This document shows, piece after piece, positions 36,321 through 44,745 of a DNA stretch of 64,000 nt. The notes under the pieces are model-generated. The model was not told the DNA's origin and searched no databases. It saw only the letters and a list, made by a program, of their open reading frames with translations. Where the stretch lies: contig NZ_CP182493.1 of the NCBI RefSeq assembly GCF_052056295.1, forward strand, positions 3,906,001 through 3,970,000, read 5' to 3'. The DNA comes from Catenovulum sp052056295 (lineage in GTDB: Bacteria; Pseudomonadota; Gammaproteobacteria; Enterobacterales; Alteromonadaceae). Both the position numbers and the translations under genes were made by a program. The number at the start of each line of letters is the position of its first letter. The first letter of the stretch is position 1.

Positions 36321-37052
36321 ATGTTTGAATGGGTAACGGATGTTAACGCTTGGATAGCACTGGCGGCGCTAATTGGTTTAGAAATAGTGCTCGGCATCGA
36401 CAATATTATATTTATTTCAATTTTAGTGGCGAAATTACCTGAAGCGCAGCGAGAAAAAGCACGAAAACTTGGTATAGGGTTAGCGCTACTAAGTCGGCTA
36501 TTATTGCTTATGAGCATAGCTTGGATAGTTCAGCTTACTACACCTTTATTTACCGTTTTAAACGAAGAAATATCCGGCCGAGATTTAGTATTGATAATAG
36601 GCGGCTTGTTCTTATTGGCTAAGTCAACTCTAGAAATTCACAATGCGTTAGATGGGGAAGACCATTCACCACAAGACGGCAAAGTAAAAGTTGGTTTTAT
36701 TGCGGTATTAGTGCAAATTGCTTTATTAGATGTGGTGTTTTCACTCGACTCTGTTATTACCGCAGTAGGTTTAGTTGAGCATATTTCGATTATGGTTATT
36801 GCTGTTTTGATATCTGTTTTGGTGATGTTGTTAACTGCTAAAGCAATATCTGACTTTGTTGACAGTAACCCTGCAATTAAAATTTTAGCTTTGTCTTTCT
36901 TAATGTTAATTGGCATTACTTTGACAGGGGAAGGATTAGATATGCACGTACCCAAAGGTTATATCTATTTTGCAATGTTCTTCTCAGTCAGCGTCGAGCT
37001 AATGAACATGCGCATACGAAAACTTAAAGCTAAAAAGTCATATTCAATTTAG
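36321..37052 (+). CDS. TerC-family integral membrane protein (YgdQ-like)
   Basis: A 243-residue protein with about seven membrane helices, of the same length and architecture as E. coli YgdQ and related to Alx/TerC. Two conserved acidic helix motifs are visible: EIVLGIDNIIFISIL (about 20-34) and VVFSLDSVITAVGL (about 136-149). TerC relatives have been linked to manganese export and to envelope-protein metalation; which applies here is unknown. The gene lies 61 bp after structured repeat copy A. Its 3' end overlaps the convergent recN gene by 4 bp. Confidence 0.92.
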   Translation: MFEWVTDVNAWIALAALIGLEIVLGIDNIIFISILVAKLPEAQREKARKLGIGLALLSRLLLLMSIAWIVQLTTPLFTVLNEEISGRDLVLIIGGLFLLAKSTLEIHNALDGEDHSPQDGKVKVGFIAVLVQIALLDVVFSLDSVITAVGLVEHISIMVIAVLISVLVMLLTAKAISDFVDSNPAIKILALSFLMLIGITLTGEGLDMHVPKGYIYFAMFFSVSVELMNMRIRKLKAKKSYSI

Positions 37053-38713
37053 CCGACCAACAACTCACGTGCATTTTCTAGCGTATTATTGGTGATAGTG
37101 TCACCACCCAATAAACGTGCTAGTTCGTAAATACGCTCTTCTGTAGAGAGTTTACGCATAGTTGTTTGGGTACTGGTTTCGTCGTTAGATTTACTCACCA
37201 ACATTTGTTGATGACCACAAGCTGCAACTTGCGGTAAGTGAGTTACACAAATAACTTGGGTTGATTCACCAATTTTGCGTAGCATTTGGCCGACTACAGC
37301 AGCTGTTGGTCCGCTAATACCTACATCAACTTCATCAAAAATTAAGGTTGGTGTATCAGATTTTTCCGCGGTTAATACCTGCATTGCTAGGCTGATACGT
37401 GATAATTCACCACCAGATGCAACTTTATGCATGGCTTGTAAAGGTTGACCTGGGTTGGCACTGACTAAGAACTCAATCGCATCAGAGCCCAATTTTGATG
37501 GTTTTTCAATTGAGTTAACCGTTACTTTAAATTGGCCTTGTTTCATATTGAGCTTTTGCATGCTTTGTGTAACTAGCTCTGACAATTGCTCTGCTACAAC
37601 TAAACGGCTTTCACGCAATTGTTCAGCAGTTTGCCAATAATGGGCTTCTGCTTCTGCTACTTGGTGAATTAAAGCTTCGTTTTGTTCGTCGCAACGTTTT
37701 ATTTCTGCAAGTTCAGCCGATAACTTTTCATGTTCAATATGCAATTCTTCTGGTGTTACTTTATGTTTACGTGCTAGCTCCAAAGCTGTCGACATACGCT
37801 CTTCAATTTGCAGTAAACGTTCAGGATCTGGCTCTTGGCTATCAATGTAATCACGTAATTCATAACTGGCTTCTTTCACTTGAATTTCAGCTTCATCTAA
37901 CATTCCAGCTATGTTGGATAGCGTTTCGTCGTAGCGGGATAAATCAGCTAGTTTATGTTGAACCAGTTGCAACATACTGACTATGGTTTGTTCATCATTT
38001 TCGTATAACAAGCTATAACATTGTTGGCTGTCGGCGAGCAAAGTAACTGCGTTAGATAACCTTTTATGCTCAGCTTCAATTTGGCTAAATTCGCCTTCAG
38101 CGAGCGCGAATTCATCTAATTCAGCCACTTGATATTCTAATAACTGTAAACGCGCATCACGTTGCGATTGCATTTCTTCTAGTTGTTTTAATTCAGTTTT
38201 AAGTTTATTCCAGCCTTTATATGCCAATTCAGTTTGCGCTAATAGGTGTTTATGATCGGCATATTGGTCAAGCAAACTGAGTTGATAATCAGCTTTCATC
38301 AATAACTGATGCGCGTGCTGACCATGAATATTCACTAAATGAGGGGCAAAACTACGTAATTGTTGTGCGGGAACAGGCGCACCATTGATATAAGCGCGCG
38401 AACGACCTTCGGCGGTAACAACACGGCGAATAATACATTCTTCTTGTTCTGGTTGCAGGAAGTCTTGCTCGGCCAACCAATTTTTAGCTGATGGAATATG
38501 TTGAATATTAAAGGTTGCGCTGATCTCTGTTTTATCCGCACCTGGTCTAACCATAGCGGCTTCAGCTCTGCTACCTAAGCATAACCCTAAAGCATCAATT
38601 GAGATAGATTTACCTGCGCCGGTTTCGCCAGTAATTGTGCTCATACCTGCGTCTATTTCAATATCTAAACTATCAACAATGGCAAAGTCTTTAACATATA
38701 AGTGAGTCAACAT
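37049..38713 (-). CDS. recN: DNA repair protein RecN
   Basis: SMC-like ATPase acting in double-strand break repair. 554 residues. The Walker A motif GETGAGKS is at residues 29-36, the coiled-coil arms occupy about 160-370, and the signature and Walker B regions lie near the C-terminus (VASGGELSRISLAMQ and PTLIFDEVDVGISG). It is SOS-regulated in E. coli, and two LexA boxes lie 29-78 bp upstream here. The ATG is preceded directly by the regulatory region. Identification is secure. Confidence 0.98.
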   Translation of the reverse strand: MLTHLYVKDFAIVDSLDIEIDAGMSTITGETGAGKSISIDALGLCLGSRAEAAMVRPGADKTEISATFNIQHIPSAKNWLAEQDFLQPEQEECIIRRVVTAEGRSRAYINGAPVPAQQLRSFAPHLVNIHGQHAHQLLMKADYQLSLLDQYADHKHLLAQTELAYKGWNKLKTELKQLEEMQSQRDARLQLLEYQVAELDEFALAEGEFSQIEAEHKRLSNAVTLLADSQQCYSLLYENDEQTIVSMLQLVQHKLADLSRYDETLSNIAGMLDEAEIQVKEASYELRDYIDSQEPDPERLLQIEERMSTALELARKHKVTPEELHIEHEKLSAELAEIKRCDEQNEALIHQVAEAEAHYWQTAEQLRESRLVVAEQLSELVTQSMQKLNMKQGQFKVTVNSIEKPSKLGSDAIEFLVSANPGQPLQAMHKVASGGELSRISLAMQVLTAEKSDTPTLIFDEVDVGISGPTAAVVGQMLRKIGESTQVICVTHLPQVAACGHQQMLVSKSNDETSTQTTMRKLSTEERIYELARLLGGDTITNNTLENARELLVG

Positions 38714-38741
38714 AATTCAATTTTCCAATTACTGAATTGCA

Positions 38742-38757
38742 CTGTTCGTATAAACAG
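38742..38757 (-). promoter_or_regulatory. LexA (SOS) box 1 of recN
   Basis: CTGTTCGTATAAACAG has the CTGT-N8-ACAG form of the gammaproteobacterial LexA operator, centred about 37 bp upstream of the recN start. Confidence 0.85.
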
Positions 38758-38775
38758 TATTAAAGATGACTTTTA

Positions 38776-38791
38776 CTGTATAGTCAAACAG
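38776..38791 (-). promoter_or_regulatory. LexA (SOS) box 2 of recN
   Basis: CTGTATAGTCAAACAG is a second CTGT-N8-ACAG site, 34 bp centre to centre from box 1. Several tandem LexA boxes are also found at E. coli recN, supporting tight SOS control. Confidence 0.85.
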
Positions 38792-38811
38792 TATTTTGAA
38801 ATTGATAAAGA

Positions 38812-39240
38812 TTAACTGAAAGACGTGGTGTGAATATAGGTCACTTGACCATTGTTTAATAAACTGCCTTTTTGCCATCCTTGTTTTTGGTAAAACTGCT
38901 CAGCTTGACTGTTTTGCCCAGTGGATAGGTAAACTTTATTTATGCCATTTTGATTCAACCATTGAATTGCTTGAGCGAGTAGGGCGGAGCCAATGCCTTG
39001 TCTATGATGCTGCTGATCAACAAATAACGCCCATATGCTGCTTTCTTTTTTTGAACAAATTACGTAACCCGTTATCAGGTTATTTTGCATTGCGACCCAA
39101 CCTTTGCCATATTTAGTTAGGTAGTTGAGATAGCAGTTTGGTGAGATGGATATTTTACTTGGTAAAGCATTGTCACTGTGTTGATTTCTAATGCGGTTAA
39201 AGTCAACTATATCAAGTGCTTGGGCTTCTCTAATTTGCAT
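38812..39240 (-). CDS. GNAT-family N-acetyltransferase
   Basis: A 142-residue single-domain acetyltransferase. The acetyl-CoA binding segment QQHHRQGIGSALLAQAIQWL (about 75-94) contains the RxxGxGxA-type pyrophosphate loop, and YLSTGQNSQAEQFYQKQGWQKG is the C-terminal helix-strand typical of the fold. It lies upstream of recN in the same direction, but recN has its own LexA-controlled promoter in between. The substrate cannot be predicted. Confidence 0.88.
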   Translation of the reverse strand: MQIREAQALDIVDFNRIRNQHSDNALPSKISISPNCYLNYLTKYGKGWVAMQNNLITGYVICSKKESSIWALFVDQQHHRQGIGSALLAQAIQWLNQNGINKVYLSTGQNSQAEQFYQKQGWQKGSLLNNGQVTYIHTTSFS

Positions 39241-39444
39241 TGCGCCGCTCAGGTTTTAGGCGATGAACTTAGTCTAATCTTAGTTCAAAAAAAATTAAAC
39301 AAATTAATCAAAATTAATATTGTGATTTGAAAAATATGCCTTAAACTTCGCGAAAAAATGGATTTAGGCAAGAGTGTTAAGTGTCGTTTCTCCCATCTAG
39401 ATCTCCACGTTTATTTATTGTTATTTTCTATAGTAGGAGCGACC

Positions 39445-40908
39445 ATGATTAGCAGCTTTGTAGTTGCCGACCAACCAATTTCATTCGATGCACAAGCGCA
39501 CGAAGATTTTGTCTTAACTTTTGAGCAGTATCTTGCCGATCACCCTCGCAAAGACTTACGCAAAGTTAAAATTATTAACTTGTGTGATATCGAACAATAT
39601 TTGAGTAAAGGCTATTACTGCTCGTTATTAGCTGAAGCGCGTGGCCATAAGGTATTGCCGTCAGTTAATACCATTAATGACCTACGTAACGAAGCTTTAT
39701 ACAAACCTCAGTTATCCGATACTGTATTGCCAAGTGTTGCGAAAAAAGTGCGCTCGTTACATCCAGAGCAATTTACTTTATATATCTATTTTGGCACCCC
39801 TGATTTTGAAGGTTTTGAAGCTTTAGCTAAAAAATTATTTAGTCAATTTCCTGCACCTATTTTAGCTTTAGATATAGACACAGCTAGCTGGAAAATTAAT
39901 TCAATTTCTTGCCAAAGCTACAACAAGTTAAATGAACAACAATACGCCAAATTTGCGGACGCATTGTTAAGCTTTAACCACAGATTATGGCAACCGAAAA
40001 AGCCGAAAAAACAACACCGTTGGGAAATGGCAATATTGGTGGATGAAAACGAACAATTGCCACCAAGTGACAAAGTTGCGTTAAACAAAATGGTAAAAGC
40101 AGCGGCCAAAGTAGGGATTAAAGCTGAGTTTATTGGTGAGCAAGATTATGGGCGTTTAAACGAATACGATGCTTTGTTCATACGGGTGACAACAGCAATA
40201 GACCATTACACCTACAAATTTGCGCGCAAGGCTGAATTAGAAGGTTTGGTGGTAATAGACGATCCAACCTCTATTTTGCGCTGTTGTAACAAGGTTTTTT
40301 TACAAGACGCCTTTACTTACAACAAAGTACCAGCGTTAAAAACTTGGTCTGTTAGCAGCTCGAATGATGATGATTTAGACAATATTGAAAGTAACTTTGA
40401 TTACCCAATCGTATTAAAAGTACCAGAAAGTGCTTTTTCACGTGGGGTGTACAAGGTTAAAAATCGCGACGAGCTTAAGCTTCGTTTAGATGAGCTATTG
40501 CAACAAAGCGCTTTGGTGTTAGTGCAAACCTATTTATATACCGACTTTGATTGGCGCATTGGTATTTTAAACAACAAACCTTTATATGCCTGTAAGTACT
40601 ATATGGTGGGCGGCCATTGGCAAATTTATAAACATGAAAACGCCACAGCAGATTCCGGCGGTTTTGAAACTTTACCAACGTTTGAAGTGCCAAGGGTTGT
40701 GTTAGATGCAGCCATTAAAGCCTCTAAAGTAATAGGTAATGGTTTGTATGGTGTTGATGTAAAACAGCATGGTAACCAAGCTTATGTCATTGAAATTAAC
40801 GACAACCCAAGTTTGGATTGGGAAGTAGAAGATTTGTACCTAGGTGACGAGTTATACATGATGATAATGTCAGAAATGGCACGTCGTTTAGAAAACAGAG
40901 GTCGTTAA
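39445..40908 (+). CDS. RLAN-domain RimK-like ATP-grasp ligase
   Basis: Predicted carboxylate-amine ligase. From the ATG at 39445 (AGGAG site 5 bases upstream) it has 487 residues; an in-frame extension of 29 codons upstream lacks a good site. The N-terminal part (about 1-190) begins MISSFVVADQPISFD and fits the RimK-like ATP-grasp N-terminal (RLAN) domain. The C-terminal part is a RimK-type ATP-grasp, with PIVLKVPESAFSRGVYKV (nucleotide-binding loop) and YVIEINDNPSLDWEVED (metal-binding). RLAN proteins are nearly always neighbours of GNAT/papain-like fusion proteins, as here (43477-44655), and are thought to form peptides or add amino acids to a target. The substrate is unknown. The CNNM gene starts 4 bp after its stop. 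Confidence 0.9.
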   Translation: MISSFVVADQPISFDAQAHEDFVLTFEQYLADHPRKDLRKVKIINLCDIEQYLSKGYYCSLLAEARGHKVLPSVNTINDLRNEALYKPQLSDTVLPSVAKKVRSLHPEQFTLYIYFGTPDFEGFEALAKKLFSQFPAPILALDIDTASWKINSISCQSYNKLNEQQYAKFADALLSFNHRLWQPKKPKKQHRWEMAILVDENEQLPPSDKVALNKMVKAAAKVGIKAEFIGEQDYGRLNEYDALFIRVTTAIDHYTYKFARKAELEGLVVIDDPTSILRCCNKVFLQDAFTYNKVPALKTWSVSSSNDDDLDNIESNFDYPIVLKVPESAFSRGVYKVKNRDELKLRLDELLQQSALVLVQTYLYTDFDWRIGILNNKPLYACKYYMVGGHWQIYKHENATADSGGFETLPTFEVPRVVLDAAIKASKVIGNGLYGVDVKQHGNQAYVIEINDNPSLDWEVEDLYLGDELYMMIMSEMARRLENRGR

Positions 40909-40912
40909 TTAT

Positions 40913-42181
40913 ATGGAACTCGTGTGGATAGTGGGTTTAATTGTATTAAGTGCGCTATTCGCACTGTGCGAAATTTCATTGGCGGCAGTGCGCAAAGTAA
41001 AATTACAACCTTTGTTAGATCAGCAAGACCCAAGAGCGCTTGCTGTGATGACACTACAAAATAATTCGAAAGATTTTATTGCGGCTGTGCAGATAATGCT
41101 AAATGCGTTGGCTATTATCGCCGGTATTATTGGTGAGTCTGCCTTTACCCCTATATTTCAAAGCCTTTTACAAAATTGGGTAGGTGAAGCTTGGTTAAAC
41201 CAAACAGCTTTTACCTTATCTTTTTTAACCGTAACTGGATTATTTATTTTATTTGGTGATTTACTGCCAAAACGCATAGGTTTTGTACTGCCAGAAGCCG
41301 CGTCACTTAGGTTGATTTATTTAATGCGTTTTAGTGTCTGGCTATTTAAACCGATAATTTGGTTATTTAATAAATTAGCTGATGTATTGCTTAAATTGTT
41401 TAGAGTACCACTGCATAGAGACGATCAAATAACCTTTGAAGATTTAGTGGCAGTGGTTGACCAAAGCATAGAGCACGGCAGTATTGAGCAGCAACAATAT
41501 CACATGATAGGCAATGTATTAGAGCTACCGAGTACCAATATAACCCAAGCTATGACTTTGCCTGCGGATATTCATTGGTTAGATATAAACGCCGACCAAA
41601 CCGAACTTAAACGGCAAATTGAACAAAGCTCACAGCGCTATTATTTAGTTTGTGATGGCGGTTTATATAAGGTTTTAGGTTTGATTGAATCAAGCGTTAT
41701 TTTGAGCCAACTGCTGCAAAACAAGCCATTATTAGCAGATAAATCTGCGCTTATTCAACCCGTATATTTGCTTGATACCTTAACTTTGGCCGATGCCATT
41801 ACCAACTTTAAACAGCAAGAGGTTGAAGTGGCGTTAGTTATTAACGAATTTACCACAGTTGTCGGTATGGTAACTTTATGGCAAGTATTGCAGTTAGTTG
41901 CACTGAATGATGTTGAAGCGATTCAAAACCAAATAGAACAAAATTCTGATGGCGGTTGGACTGTGCCCGGCGATCTTGCTGTGCGCGATTTTCAACAAAT
42001 AGCTGCCGACTTTGCGCCTGACTGTTATGAAAGTATCGAAACGCTCTCAGGCCTGTTTATTCACGAATTTAAACGCATACCAAAAGCAACCGATACGGTT
42101 GAAATTGATGGATATGTATTGGTTGCACTTGAGGTAACTGATTTGACCGTGGAGTTGATTGAGATACGTCGAACAACCTAA
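40913..42181 (+). CDS. CNNM/CBS-domain membrane protein (CorC/HlyC, YtfL-like)
   Basis: A 422-residue protein with an N-terminal CNNM transmembrane domain (about 1-185, several helices, with VQIMLNALAIIAGIIGESAF and FGDLLPKRIGFVLPE). A CBS pair follows (about 200-330), then a C-terminal CorC/HlyC transporter-associated domain (about 340-420, with DGGWTVPGDLAVRDF). Relatives are proposed magnesium or cobalt exporters; YtfL in E. coli has been linked to cadaverine export. The ATG lies 4 bp after the RLAN ligase stop, so the two are cotranscribed, which hints at a functional link to the ligase product. Confidence 0.9.
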   Translation: MELVWIVGLIVLSALFALCEISLAAVRKVKLQPLLDQQDPRALAVMTLQNNSKDFIAAVQIMLNALAIIAGIIGESAFTPIFQSLLQNWVGEAWLNQTAFTLSFLTVTGLFILFGDLLPKRIGFVLPEAASLRLIYLMRFSVWLFKPIIWLFNKLADVLLKLFRVPLHRDDQITFEDLVAVVDQSIEHGSIEQQQYHMIGNVLELPSTNITQAMTLPADIHWLDINADQTELKRQIEQSSQRYYLVCDGGLYKVLGLIESSVILSQLLQNKPLLADKSALIQPVYLLDTLTLADAITNFKQQEVEVALVINEFTTVVGMVTLWQVLQLVALNDVEAIQNQIEQNSDGGWTVPGDLAVRDFQQIAADFAPDCYESIETLSGLFIHEFKRIPKATDTVEIDGYVLVALEVTDLTVELIEIRRTT

Positions 42182-42351
42182 AGTATTTTCACACTATAAG
42201 TTACTGCTTAATTTTAAAGCTGATCTTGCATAAAGATTGATGAGTTTGTTTTTATTTGATTGGCTGTTTAATTCAGTGCCTTACGGTTAAAATGTCTGGT
42301 ATTCGCTTAGGTATCCTCGTATTACGTCAATTAGCCAAGCAACAGAGCATT

Positions 42352-43380
42352 ATGACTATGAATACAAATTCTTCTATTTGGGTAACTTTATCTGCCTTAT
42401 TTTTCTTATTGTTGGGTTCTTTTCCCGTTGAAGCATACGAGCCTAGTGATTCAAATTTACGCGATAGTTGTAAAAACTTGTACAAACTGGAAATTGAATT
42501 ACTAGAAACCACGGTTCGGCAGAGGTTATTATCTTTAACGGACGAGTACTTAAATTACTCAGCCAGTTGTATCGAGCAACTACCACGTATATTGCAAAGC
42601 GCTGTCAATATCATAATTTCGCATAGTCTTGAGGATGAAAAATTAAAAACTCGAGTAGAAGACTTACTTATCGATTTTGGTAAATTAAATGGTGAACGGC
42701 TGAATGAACCCCTAGGACGTTTGTATGTATTTTCTCAATATTCAGCTGAGAAGAAAGCAATCGGTGTTTCTCTGTTAGAAAAAAGCGCCAGAAATGGCGA
42801 AATAAATTCACACTATTTATTAGCGACTTATTATTATCGTTTAGCCAACTATGAGTTGGCTGGAAAACATTATAAGTTTGCAGCAAATGCGAATCATCTG
42901 GAAGCTAGATTAATGTTGAATCAGATGAAAATGTATTCGCTAATCACAAGTGGAACTTGGGAAAGTATCTACCATGAATTTTCAAGCTTAGCTGTTATTG
43001 AAAAGTACCCGAAAGCTTCTTATTTTCTGTATAAGCTGTACAGCGAATTTAGCGAAGGACGTGAGTTTATGTCCGAAGAGCAAGCTATTGCCCATTTAAA
43101 AACAGCGGCACAGGCTAATATTGAAGACGCTTTATTCAGTCTCGGCTCTTATTATTTTTCGCTTTTTTCGGAAACCGATGACGTCCGGTATATTGAACTC
43201 GCTTATCAAAATATTTATAAATCGCATAAACTGGGACTAACGAAAGCTGCTCATTCTTTGGGATTAATCAGTTTGGTGGCCGGGGATAAAGATTCAGCAT
43301 GTGGCTATTTCGAAGTATCCATCACTCAAGGTTATGGCAAGAGTAAGCCAAAATACGACGAGTTTTGTGAAGACAGGTGA
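42352..43380 (+). CDS. Secreted Sel1/TPR-like repeat protein
   Basis: Not recognised by name. From the ATG at 42352 it has 342 residues with a signal peptide of about 28 residues (WVTLSALFFLLLGSFPVEA then YEPSD). The rest is alpha-helical with Sel1/TPR-like repeats: AVSLLEKSARNGEINSHYLLA-like segments recur, for example at IAHLKTAAQANIEDALFSLGSYYF and YKSHKLGLTKAAHSLGLISL. Sel1 repeats usually mediate protein contacts. It lies between the CNNM gene and the convergent GNAT/C39 gene, with a 170-bp gap ahead of it, so membership of the same transcript is uncertain. A TTG start 32 codons upstream is possible but would disrupt the signal peptide. Confidence 0.75.
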   Translation: MTMNTNSSIWVTLSALFFLLLGSFPVEAYEPSDSNLRDSCKNLYKLEIELLETTVRQRLLSLTDEYLNYSASCIEQLPRILQSAVNIIISHSLEDEKLKTRVEDLLIDFGKLNGERLNEPLGRLYVFSQYSAEKKAIGVSLLEKSARNGEINSHYLLATYYYRLANYELAGKHYKFAANANHLEARLMLNQMKMYSLITSGTWESIYHEFSSLAVIEKYPKASYFLYKLYSEFSEGREFMSEEQAIAHLKTAAQANIEDALFSLGSYYFSLFSETDDVRYIELAYQNIYKSHKLGLTKAAHSLGLISLVAGDKDSACGYFEVSITQGYGKSKPKYDEFCEDR

Positions 43381-43476
43381 AGTACCCGCTAGCTCTGGGA
43401 AGAACTAGCATGCGCTGTCGGACATATGATTGATATTCAAGAGTAGCAAACTCGTTGGGGGTGTTTACACAATATT

Positions 43477-44655
43477 CTAACTTTCACGCTCAACCACTAT
43501 CGCACAACTCAACTTATTTTTGCCATATCGATTCATACGGCTAAACACGTCACGTGCTATTGGCATATATTGGCAGTTGAGTTGGTTGTCGTCTTCGTCT
43601 GTTGGGTCTGGGTCGTGAATGTATACACACTCATTATCAATACCAGATACACAAACCCAATGCGGTGCTTTGGTACCGTCTAGTTGATAGGTTGATATTA
43701 GCAATATAATCATAGCGCCTTGGTTGAACCAAGTTTCTAAATCTTGTAATTGGTAACCATAATATTCAACGGCAATCTGCTGTTCTACAGCTCTTTGTTT
43801 AAAGTCTTTTTCGACTAATTCGATAATGGTGCGTTTGTCATCACTGCGTACGCCATCTAAAAACAAAGTATCACTTTGGTTCAAAAATACTTTTACGTTA
43901 AATTGGCGTTTTTGCAGTGCTAACGCTAACCCCACGGGGTGGCAGCCGCCATGGCCTGATGTCATAAATATGGTGGTTGCTTCACGCCATAAATGTAGTT
44001 CGTCGTTTTGGTTAGGGGTGTAGTTGTTATCCAACGTGGCCATAGCCATCATGGCAGCAGCTGGGCCACAGGTAAAAGGTGTGGTTTGCTGATACCAAGG
44101 CACAGCTATCGACTGTTGTGAATTATCTTGTTCAACAATTGTGTCGTGGGCGAAATATAAACGCTTTTGCATACGTAATGCCGCCTGATGATCATGATAA
44201 TAGTCTTGGTAAAAACCAAATTCTTCAAAACCAAGTTTGCGGTACAGGGAAATTGCCGCTTGGTTGTTTTCGGCTACTTCTAAACGTAAATATAACCGGC
44301 CTTGTTTAAACGCTGATTTCTCGCATTTTTGAATAAGTTTGGCAGCTATACCCAAACCACGAGCGAGAGGCGAAACTGCTAACGAATACAATCGAGCGAG
44401 CGCGCTACCTTTATGTAAAATAGTTAAGGCGTAACCCAAAATATCTTGTTGATGTTTGGCCACAATAAAAATCGCATTTTGCGCTGTTATCCAGTGTTTT
44501 AAACGACGTTTAGTCAGTTTGTCACCTTCAAACGCTTGGTTTTCTAGTGTTACTAGCGCTTTTAAATCGTCTAAATTTGCACGTTCAATACGGATGTTTT
44601 GTCCATCAATTGGAGCATAAGTAGGGGACAGTTGGCTGGTGGATTCTGTGGTCAA
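43477..44655 (-). CDS. GNAT acetyltransferase fused to a C39/papain-like peptidase
   Basis: Two-domain partner of the RLAN ligase. The first domain (about residues 18-170) is a GNAT, with LYSLAVSPLARGLGIAAKLIQKC as the acetyl-CoA loop and NNQAAISLYRKLGFEEFGFY. The second (about 195-390) is a C39-like cysteine peptidase: catalytic Cys in TTPFTCGPAAAMMAMA, His in APHWVCVSGID and Asp in YIHDPDPTDED. No ATG is available. The TTG at 44655 is my choice; a TTG at 44721 would add 22 residues rich in Cys and unlike protein. It converges with the Sel1-like gene and follows mltF in the same direction. Function is inferred from the RLAN neighbourhood: processing or modifying a peptide. Confidence 0.85.
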   Translation of the reverse strand: MTTESTSQLSPTYAPIDGQNIRIERANLDDLKALVTLENQAFEGDKLTKRRLKHWITAQNAIFIVAKHQQDILGYALTILHKGSALARLYSLAVSPLARGLGIAAKLIQKCEKSAFKQGRLYLRLEVAENNQAAISLYRKLGFEEFGFYQDYYHDHQAALRMQKRLYFAHDTIVEQDNSQQSIAVPWYQQTTPFTCGPAAAMMAMATLDNNYTPNQNDELHLWREATTIFMTSGHGGCHPVGLALALQKRQFNVKVFLNQSDTLFLDGVRSDDKRTIIELVEKDFKQRAVEQQIAVEYYGYQLQDLETWFNQGAMIILLISTYQLDGTKAPHWVCVSGIDNECVYIHDPDPTDEDDNQLNCQYMPIARDVFSRMNRYGKNKLSCAIVVERES

Positions 44656-44745
44656 ATCTCTACACTCACAGCAGCAATTTGCTGCAAAATAACAATGATT
44701 TATTCTACAGCGAAATTGCAAATTCCAATAGTGTTGGACTAAAAA

